In this document: positions 56,493-64,000 of the stretch, piece after piece
How the letters are laid out: every line of letters begins with the position of its first letter
Numbering within the stretch: position 1 is the first letter of the stretch
NCBI RefSeq assembly: GCF_009834565.1
Contig: NZ_CP019428.1
Coordinates: 5,518,001-5,582,000, forward strand
From: Pseudomonas sp. R76
Lineage (GTDB): Bacteria > Pseudomonadota > Gammaproteobacteria > Pseudomonadales > Pseudomonadaceae
Reading direction: 5' to 3'
Length of the DNA stretch: 64,000 nucleotides
Made by a program: the position numbers and the translations under genes
The notes under the pieces: generated by a model
Seen by the model: the letters and a program-made list of their open reading frames with translations, nothing else
Databases searched by the model: none
Told to the model about the DNA's origin: nothing

Positions 56493-56637
56493 CACAAATT
56501 GTTTATATTTCTGAATTTTGAGTCAGGCATTTCCTTTTCTTCCACTGGGGTCGAATGGACAAACCTCACCTCTGCCACTAAGGTTCCTGCCTTGAACGCG
56601 CCGTTCACCTTCATCACGTCGGGCATAGAGCCAAACC

Positions 56638-57342
56638 ATGAGCAAATACAACCAGATCTATACGGATCTGCTTGCCAGCATCACCACTGAACGCCTGCAA
56701 CGCGGCACGCGCCTTCCCTCCGAAACCGAACTGATGGACGCCTACCAGGCCAGCCGTGGCACCGTGCGTCGGGCCATTGAGCAGTTGCAGGAACGTGGCT
56801 TTGCACAAAAAATCCACGGCAAGGGCACCTTTGTGTTGTCGCCAAACCCCATCGAGTTCCAACTGGGCGGCATCGTCAGCTTCCACGAAACCCACGCCGA
56901 TTTGGGCGATGACGTACGCACCGAAGTCGTCGAATTCAGCCAATTCCCACTGGAAGGTTCACTGCTGCAACACGTCGAAGCCGAACCCGGCACCCTGATC
57001 ACGCGGATAAAACGGGTACGGCGCATCGGCGGCAAACGGGTGATTCTCGACATCAACCACTTCGTCGCCGACCTGATCCCAGGCCTGGACCGCGACATCG
57101 CCGAACAGTCGATCTACGCGTTTATCGAACAGACGTTGCAGCTGCAGATCAGCTACGCGCAACGCACCATCGAGGCACTGCCGCGCAGCAAGGACGATCA
57201 GGCGCATCTGGATCTGGATGGGCAAAGCCATGTGATTGTGGTGAGCAACCAGACGTTTTTGCAGGACGGGCGGCAGTTCGAATACACCGAGTCGCGGCAT
57301 ACGCTGGATAAGTTTTACTTTTCGGATATCGCGCGGCGCTAG
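56638..57342 (+). CDS. treR: Trehalose operon repressor (GntR/UTRA)
   Basis: Regulator of 234 residues with a GntR winged helix (about 5-70; LPSETELMDAYQASRGTVRR) and a UTRA domain (about 85-230). It is divergent from treP, with two identical palindromes between them. The likely inducer is trehalose-6-phosphate, inferred from the family. Confidence 0.93.
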   Translation: MSKYNQIYTDLLASITTERLQRGTRLPSETELMDAYQASRGTVRRAIEQLQERGFAQKIHGKGTFVLSPNPIEFQLGGIVSFHETHADLGDDVRTEVVEFSQFPLEGSLLQHVEAEPGTLITRIKRVRRIGGKRVILDINHFVADLIPGLDRDIAEQSIYAFIEQTLQLQISYAQRTIEALPRSKDDQAHLDLDGQSHVIVVSNQTFLQDGRQFEYTESRHTLDKFYFSDIARR

Positions 57343-57361
57343 AAGACAAACAGAGATCAAA

Positions 57362-57451
57362 TGTGGGAGCGGGCTTGTTCGCGAATACGGTAGATCAGCC
57401 AGTAAATTTATTGACTGACACACCGCCTTCGCGGGCAAGCCCGCTCCCACA
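57362..57451. repeat. REPIN after treR
   Basis: Inverted pair of the gcgggcttgttcgcga / gcgggcaagcccgc type, between convergent treR and guaA. Confidence 0.93.
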
Positions 57452-57473
57452 TTTTGATCGCATTTCAAAACAC

Positions 57474-57500
57474 AAAACCCCGGCACATGGCCGGGGTTTT
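57474..57500. terminator. Terminator of guaBA
   Basis: Stem AAAACCCCGGC / GCCGGGGTTTT with a 5-base loop; on the minus strand it follows guaA by about 30 bases. It is symmetrical and may also serve treR. Confidence 0.92.
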
Positions 57501-57530
57501 GTTATTCAGCGTTCACCTGCTATCGCAGGG

Positions 57531-59108
57531 TCATTCCCACTCAATCGTCGCCGGCGGCTTGCTCGACACGTCATACGTAACGCGCGAAATACCCTCGATC
57601 TCATTGATGATACGGCCGCTGACGGTTTCCAGCAGTTCGTACGGCAGGTGTGCCCAACGAGCAGTCATGAAGTCGATGGTTTCTACGGCACGCAAGGCTA
57701 CAACCCACGCGTAACGACGGCCATCGCCTACCACGCCTACCGACTTAACCGGCTGGAACACCACGAAGGCCTGGCTGACTTTGTGATACCAGTCGGCCTT
57801 GCGCAGTTCTTCGATGAAGATGTGGTCGGCGCGACGCAGCAGGTCGGCGTATTCTTTCTTCACTTCACCGAGGATCCGCACGCCCAGGCCCGGGCCTGGG
57901 AATGGGTGGCGGTAGACCATGTCGTACGGCAGGCCGAGTTCCAGGCCCAGGCGGCGGACTTCGTCCTTGAACAGTTCGCGCAGCGGTTCTACCAGCTTGA
58001 GGTTCATTTCCTCAGGCAGGCCACCCACGTTGTGGTGGGACTTGATCACGTGGGCCTTGCCGCTTTTGGCGCCGGCCGACTCGATCACGTCCGGGTAGAT
58101 GGTGCCCTGGGCGAGGTACTTGATGTTGTCCAGTTTGTTGGACTGGGCATCGAATACGTCGATGAAGGTGCGGCCGATGATCTTGCGCTTCTTCTCTGGG
58201 TCGGACTCGCCGGCCAGGTTGTTGAGGAACTGGTCCTCGGCGTTGGCGCGGATCACCTTGACGCCCATGTTCTCGGCGAACATGGCCATCACTTGCTCAC
58301 CTTCGTGCAGGCGCAGCAGGCCGTTGTCGACGAACACGCAGGTCAGTTGGTCGCCGATGGCTTTGTGCAGCAGCGCGGCAACGACCGAGGAGTCAACGCC
58401 GCCGGACAGGCCGAGCAGCACATTGTCGGTGCCGACCTGGGCGCGAACCTGGGCGATGGCGTCTTCAGCGATTTTCGACGGGGTCCACAGGGCTTCACAC
58501 TCGCAGATGTCGAGGATGAAGCGCGACAGGATGCGGCCGCCTTGTTTGGTGTGGGTCACTTCCGGGTGGAACTGCACGCCGTAGTAACGACGCTCGTCGC
58601 TGAACATGCCGGCGATCGGGCAGCTCGGGGTGCTGGCCAGGATGTGGAAGTCTTCCGGCATCTTGGTGACCTTGTCACCGTGGCTCATCCACACGTCGAG
58701 GCCGAACAGGCCATCGGCGTCGATGTGGTCTTCGATACCGTCCAGCAGGCGGCTCTTGCCGACGACGTCGACACGGGCGTAACCGAATTCACGCAGCTCG
58801 GAACCTTCAACCTTGCCGCCCAGTTGCTCGGCCATGGTCTGCATGCCGTAGCAGATACCGAAGACGGGCACGCCCAGGTCGAATACGGCTTGTGGGCAGC
58901 GCGGGCTGTTGGCTTCGTGCACGGACTCGGGGCCACCGGCGAGGATGACGCCTTTAGGGGCGAATTCGCGGATCGCTTCGTCATCCATGTCGAACGGGTG
59001 CAGTTCGCAGTACACGCCGATTTCACGCACGCGGCGGGCGATCAGTTGGGTGTACTGGGAACCGAAGTCGAGGATCAGGATGCGGTGGGCGTGAATGTCG
59101 AGGGCCAT
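57531..59108 (-). CDS. guaA: GMP synthase (glutamine-hydrolysing)
   Basis: Converts XMP to GMP. It has 525 residues: a class I glutamine amidotransferase (about 1-205, Cys in FGICYGMQ), an ATP-pyrophosphatase domain with the PP-loop [12 protein letters not shown] (about 225-400), and a C-terminal dimerisation domain ending PPATIEWE. It is 81 bases after guaB; a hairpin (cggggctg / cagccccg, about 59141-59162) lies in that gap. Confidence 0.98.
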   Translation of the reverse strand: MALDIHAHRILILDFGSQYTQLIARRVREIGVYCELHPFDMDDEAIREFAPKGVILAGGPESVHEANSPRCPQAVFDLGVPVFGICYGMQTMAEQLGGKVEGSELREFGYARVDVVGKSRLLDGIEDHIDADGLFGLDVWMSHGDKVTKMPEDFHILASTPSCPIAGMFSDERRYYGVQFHPEVTHTKQGGRILSRFILDICECEALWTPSKIAEDAIAQVRAQVGTDNVLLGLSGGVDSSVVAALLHKAIGDQLTCVFVDNGLLRLHEGEQVMAMFAENMGVKVIRANAEDQFLNNLAGESDPEKKRKIIGRTFIDVFDAQSNKLDNIKYLAQGTIYPDVIESAGAKSGKAHVIKSHHNVGGLPEEMNLKLVEPLRELFKDEVRRLGLELGLPYDMVYRHPFPGPGLGVRILGEVKKEYADLLRRADHIFIEELRKADWYHKVSQAFVVFQPVKSVGVVGDGRRYAWVVALRAVETIDFMTARWAHLPYELLETVSGRIINEIEGISRVTYDVSSKPPATIEWE

Positions 59109-59189
59109 GAAGTCAGTCTCGTCTAATGAATCAGAAACAACTCGGGGCTGAAAGAACAGCCCCGGTTACTTAACGTTTTGCTGGAAGCC

Positions 59190-60902
<1,713 letters not shown>

Positions 60903-61451
60903 TTAAAGCTCGACTTTGACCCAACTCATCTTCTGGTCCAGCCAGTCGGCAAATTCGTCGATAAAGCTCTGCTTGAACCCCGCCTCCGCCCAGTTGTTGA
61001 AGATGAACCCCAGGTTGGAAAACCCGCATTCCTGCAGGAACAGAAACCCGTTGATGTCATCTTCATGCCCACACAGCGGGCAGGTGAAGTTGTCGGTGTG
61101 GCCGGGCATCCAGTCTTCCAGGCTTTCGAACAGCGCCTCGCCGACTTCCTTGAGGCATTCCGGGCAGCCGGCCTCTTCGAGAAAGCCTTTGGCCGGCGTG
61201 TAGATGCAGCGCTTGTAGATGATCTCCAAACCATTGATCGGCTCGTTGAACGGCAGCGCCTCCGGGTGCAGCACCACGGCGCGGGCGCCATCGGCCAGGG
61301 CATAGGCCATGCGGTTGCCGGTGCGGCCGCAAGTGGTCAGTTCTTCCTTGATGATGTTCTTGCGCACCAGCCAACGCACGATCGCCCGCGCGCGGGGTTC
61401 GTGGACGGGCAAGGTGGAGATTTTCGGGACAAGGATGCTTTGGGAGTTCAT
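60903..61451 (-). CDS. Conserved Pseudomonas protein with a CPEC/CPLC zinc-ribbon-like site
   Basis: Protein of 182 residues with no signal peptide. Residues near 95-125 carry CPECLKEV and CPLCGHEDD, which could bind a metal. The acidic, aromatic C-terminus (FADWLDQKMSWVKVEL) is unusual. I recall similar proteins labelled as sugar ABC transporter ATPases, but no Walker motifs are present, so that label is not supported. It is a single gene between a palindromic repeat and a REP doublet. The function is unknown. Confidence 0.82.
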   Translation of the reverse strand: MNSQSILVPKISTLPVHEPRARAIVRWLVRKNIIKEELTTCGRTGNRMAYALADGARAVVLHPEALPFNEPINGLEIIYKRCIYTPAKGFLEEAGCPECLKEVGEALFESLEDWMPGHTDNFTCPLCGHEDDINGFLFLQECGFSNLGFIFNNWAEAGFKQSFIDEFADWLDQKMSWVKVEL

Positions 61452-61480
61452 GGGTGTCCTGCGGTGTGGCTACTGGCCCC

Positions 61481-61544
61481 ATCGCGGGCAAGCCCGCTCC
61501 CACATTGAAATGCAATCACCTGTGGGAGCGGGCTTGCCCGCGAT
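61481..61544. repeat. Outward REP doublet
   Basis: Two gcgggcttgcccgcgat-type REP cores back to back with a spacer of about 20 bases, between two leftward genes. Confidence 0.92.
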
Positions 61545-61586
61545 GAGGCCCTGAAGGCTGGCAGCTTAATCCCTGCCCCACACAGG

Positions 61587-62354
61587 TCAAGTGCTCAAGT
61601 ACCGCCCGATCAACGCAATCCCACTGGCCAACACCAACCACGTCACCAACCGCACAAACGCCTCGCGCGACATACGCATCGTCAGTCTGCGCCCCACCCA
61701 CAGCCCCAAGGCCATCGCCGGCAACAAGCACAGCGCCAACATCAGCAGCGGCAAATCCGCGTAAACCCCGGCGATCAGGAAGAGGCTCAAGCGCACCACC
61801 GTGCTGCAACTGATCAACGCACTCTGGGTTGCCCGCGCCGCCTCCTTGGGCAAACGGCTGTTCAGGTAGATCGCATATAAAAAGCCGCCACTGCCAAACA
61901 GCGCACCAAACAACCCGCCGACGGTGCCCATGGGAATCGACCAGGCCGCCGCCAGCTGGGTTGGCCGCGCTTTCACCGCCAGGCTGTAAATCGCGTAGGC
62001 ACTGATAAACAACCCCATTAATAGCAACAACAGGTCCGAATGCAGGTTGAGCAAAAACACCACGCCCAGTGTGCAACCGATTGCCATGCACGGCAGCAAT
62101 CGCAACAGTTCGGGCTTGTTCACGTCCCGCCGCGACTGCAGCAGGTTGCCAAAGGCGGCGACAAAATCCAGCAGCACCAGCAGCGGGATGATCTTCGACA
62201 GGGGCATAAACACAATCAGGATCGGCCCCGCGACCAGCGCCGTGCCAAAGCCTGCGATGCCAAACACGATGTACGCCACGACGATGCCGAGGCCGATCAC
62301 CAGCCAATCAATGCCGCCAAACGACCACTGACTCATCAGCTCGACCGGGCTCAT
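61587..62354 (-). CDS. TauE/SafE family sulfite-exporter-like membrane protein
   Basis: Polytopic protein of 255 residues with about eight hydrophobic segments. The start used is the ATG at 62354 (MSPVELMSQWSFGGIDW) after AAGGA. Motifs typical of the TauE/SafE family include GIAGFGTALVAGP and GTVGGLFGALFGSGGFLYAIY. The family exports sulfite, sulfoacetate or related organic acids; the substrate here is unknown. It is divergent from the LysR gene 99 bases away, a usual regulator-target layout. Confidence 0.9.
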   Translation of the reverse strand: MSPVELMSQWSFGGIDWLVIGLGIVVAYIVFGIAGFGTALVAGPILIVFMPLSKIIPLLVLLDFVAAFGNLLQSRRDVNKPELLRLLPCMAIGCTLGVVFLLNLHSDLLLLLMGLFISAYAIYSLAVKARPTQLAAAWSIPMGTVGGLFGALFGSGGFLYAIYLNSRLPKEAARATQSALISCSTVVRLSLFLIAGVYADLPLLMLALCLLPAMALGLWVGRRLTMRMSREAFVRLVTWLVLASGIALIGRYLST

Positions 62355-62453
62355 GGGCAATTCCTTGAAAGAGTTGGTAATCACTTTAGCGATGAGCGAG
62401 TGTTGCGACTAATATCATCAAAGCCCTCTACCCATCTCGAAAAGGCATGACGC

Positions 62454-63344
62454 GTGATCTCCACTCGCCAATTGCGCTACTTTGTCGAAATCGCCGACAG
62501 CGGCAGCTTCAGCGCTGCGGCCGAACGCCTGTTTGTGGCGCAATCAGCGTTGAGCCGGCAGATAAAAGAGCTGGAAACCCAGCTGCAAACCCCGCTGTTC
62601 GAACGCACCGCGCGCCACCCCCGGCTGACGGCGGCCGGTGCAGCCTTCTACCCTCGGGCGCGCAACCTGTTGAGTGAATTACTCAAGGCCAGCGAAATGG
62701 CCACCCAAGTCGGCAAAGGGCAATTGGGCACGCTGCGCCTGAGCCATTCGAGCACCGTGCCGATGAGCGGCGCCTTGCTGCAAGGCATCAGCACCTGGCT
62801 GGAGCGCTGCCCCGGTGTGTCGATAGACATCGTCAAACTGTCTTCCGAAGCGCAGCTTGAGGAAATTGCCGACGGTCGCCTCGACGTCGGGCTGTTGCGC
62901 TTGCCGGTGCTGCGCCAACGCGAGGGCGTGCGGGTGGTGCCGATATACAGTGAAAAATTGCTGCTGGCGGTGCCGCCGAATCACCCGCTGGCACGCCGCA
63001 ATACGCCGGTGGAGTTGGCGCAACTCAAGGACGAAGCGTTTATCTCGATTCCCCATCCGCAGCGCGGTGGTTTGAGTTATCTGTCAGCCGAATTGTGCAT
63101 GCGCGCGGGATTCTTCCCCAAGGCCGCGCGAGTGATGTCGCGCAAGACCACGCAGTTGCAACTGATCCAGGCCGGTTTCGGTATTGCCTTGTTACCAAAA
63201 TCCATGCAGGACATTGCGCCAGCCAACGTGCACTTTTTGCCTCTGGCCGACCCGGACTGCCTCAGCACCGTGGCCCTGGCTTGCGCGCAGACGCCGAGCG
63301 CGCTGGTCGAGCAATTCTGCCAAACCTTGCACGAATGCCTATAA
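62454..63344 (+). CDS. LysR-family transcriptional regulator
   Basis: Regulator of 296 residues with an N-terminal winged helix (MISTRQLRYFVEIADSGSFS start; helix-turn-helix about 18-45, FVAQSALSRQIKELE) and a periplasmic-binding-like effector domain (about 90-290). The GTG start at 62454 follows AAAGG at eight bases. It is divergent from the TauE/SafE gene, its probable target. xseA follows 30 bases after its stop. Confidence 0.93.
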   Translation: MISTRQLRYFVEIADSGSFSAAAERLFVAQSALSRQIKELETQLQTPLFERTARHPRLTAAGAAFYPRARNLLSELLKASEMATQVGKGQLGTLRLSHSSTVPMSGALLQGISTWLERCPGVSIDIVKLSSEAQLEEIADGRLDVGLLRLPVLRQREGVRVVPIYSEKLLLAVPPNHPLARRNTPVELAQLKDEAFISIPHPQRGGLSYLSAELCMRAGFFPKAARVMSRKTTQLQLIQAGFGIALLPKSMQDIAPANVHFLPLADPDCLSTVALACAQTPSALVEQFCQTLHECL

Positions 63345-63374
63345 ACTGCCGCCCATGATTAAAGATCGCTCCTC

Positions 63375-64000
63375 ATGATTAAAGACCCGTTTGCCCGCCT
63401 GGGCCTGGACCGCGAAGTCCTGACTGTCAGCCAGCTCAACGGCCGCGCGCGGGTGTTGCTGGAAGACGTGTTCACCAATATCTGGGTCGAAGGCGAGATC
63501 TCCAACCTCGCCCGCCCGGCCTCCGGCCATGTGTATTTCACCCTCAAGGACAGCGGTGCCCAGGTGCGTTGCGCGCTGTTCCGCAACAATGCCGCGCGGG
63601 TGCGCCAGGCGTTGAAGGATGGCCTGGCGGTGAAGGTGCGCGGCAAGGTCTCGCTGTTCGAGGGCCGTGGCGATTACCAGTTGATCCTCGACACCGTGGA
63701 GCCTGCCGGTGATGGCGCGCTGCGCCTGGCCTTCGATGCCTTGAAGGAAAAGCTCAGCGCCGAAGGCCTGTTCAGCGCCGAGCGCAAGGTGCCGCTACCG
63801 GCCCATCCTCGACGCATTGGCATTATCAGTTCGCCGACGGGCGCGGTGATCCGCGACATCATCAGCGTGTTCGGCCGCAGAGCGCCGAACGTTGAGCTGA
63901 CATTGATCCCCACAGCCGTACAAGGCCGCGAAGCCGTGTCGCAGATCGTGCGTGCGCTAAAGTTGGCCGACGCGCGTGGTTTTGACGCGCTGATCCTGGC
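63375..64000 (+). CDS. xseA: Exodeoxyribonuclease VII large subunit (5' part)
   Basis: Single-strand exonuclease subunit; 208 codons are in the window and the frame is open to the edge. The N-terminal OB fold is clear (about 20-115; NIWVEGEISNLARPASGHVYF, and LKDSGAQVRCALFR). The catalytic domain begins with RRIGIISSPTGAVIRDI. The start at 63375 (MIKDPFARLGLDREVL) is preceded by a second copy of its own first bases at 63354-63365. That copy gives a seven-codon frame (MIKDRSS) whose TGA overlaps the xseA ATG. Confidence 0.95.
   Translation, partial: MIKDPFARLGLDREVLTVSQLNGRARVLLEDVFTNIWVEGEISNLARPASGHVYFTLKDSGAQVRCALFRNNAARVRQALKDGLAVKVRGKVSLFEGRGDYQLILDTVEPAGDGALRLAFDALKEKLSAEGLFSAERKVPLPAHPRRIGIISSPTGAVIRDIISVFGRRAPNVELTLIPTAVQGREAVSQIVRALKLADARGFDALIL

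Noticed and set aside
60903..61451. Label as sugar ABC transporter ATPase
   Set aside because: No Walker A, Walker B or signature motif is present in the 182 residues.

Overview
The window is a stretch of Pseudomonas chromosome, most likely from the P. fluorescens group. The evidence is GC-rich codon use, protein sequences close to well-known Pseudomonas housekeeping proteins, gene order recalled from P. aeruginosa (thrC-hom-dsbC-xerD; rplS-trmD-rimM-rpsP-ffh; the nag PTS cluster; purL-mltF; guaBA; xseA), and many copies of the fluorescent-pseudomonad REP/REPIN repeat. No database search was possible; names rest on recognised protein families.

Layout. 1-8.7 kb: proS, a lipoprotein, dinB with a LexA box, two complete initiator-tRNA cassettes, and mprF-acvB (aminoacyl-phosphatidylglycerol synthesis and turnover). 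8.9-13.6 kb: recJ, yaeQ, a family III CoA-transferase overlapping a periplasmic binding-like protein. 13.8-19.5 kb: a DUF3509 protein, thrC, hom, dsbC, xerD, a thioesterase. 19.6-23.2 kb: rpsP-rimM-trmD-rplS and ffh. 23.4-31.8 kb: ypjD-like and CorC-like membrane proteins, an MHS-type transporter, purT, a VUT protein, a DUF1289 protein, a gamma carbonic anhydrase, two Nudix hydrolases and an L,D-transpeptidase. 32.0-39.2 kb: a complete N-acetylglucosamine operon (GntR regulator, nagA, SIS-domain deaminase, EIIA-HPr-EI fusion, EIICB) behind a promoter whose spacer is the operator.

39.3-42.8 kb is the accessory island. A DUF6124 gene has been cut off from its promoter and structured leader by an IS481-family element. 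Next to it lies a two-gene unit (DUF6036-type nucleotidyltransferase plus an unrecognised helical protein) bounded by 42-bp direct repeats. The whole island is bracketed by two near-identical 79-bp REP doublets in the same orientation.

42.8-48.8 kb: a YqfO-like protein, purL and mltF. 48.9-57.3 kb: a trehalose uptake cluster (treR, treP, treC, a maltoporin-family porin, a second EIIA-HPr-EI fusion and a cysteine-less EIIB-like protein), with two operator palindromes between treR and treP. 57.5-64.0 kb: guaBA, a zinc-ribbon-like protein, a TauE/SafE exporter, a LysR regulator and the 5' part of xseA.

The most interesting point is the DUF6124 leader. It has a strong promoter, a 46-codon open frame (restored when the insertion is removed), helices that can pair in two alternative ways, and a stop codon that overlaps the Shine-Dalgarno of the downstream gene. 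This looks like translational coupling or attenuation control. The nucleotidyltransferase pair beside it is a candidate, so far unproven, toxin-antitoxin or defence unit.
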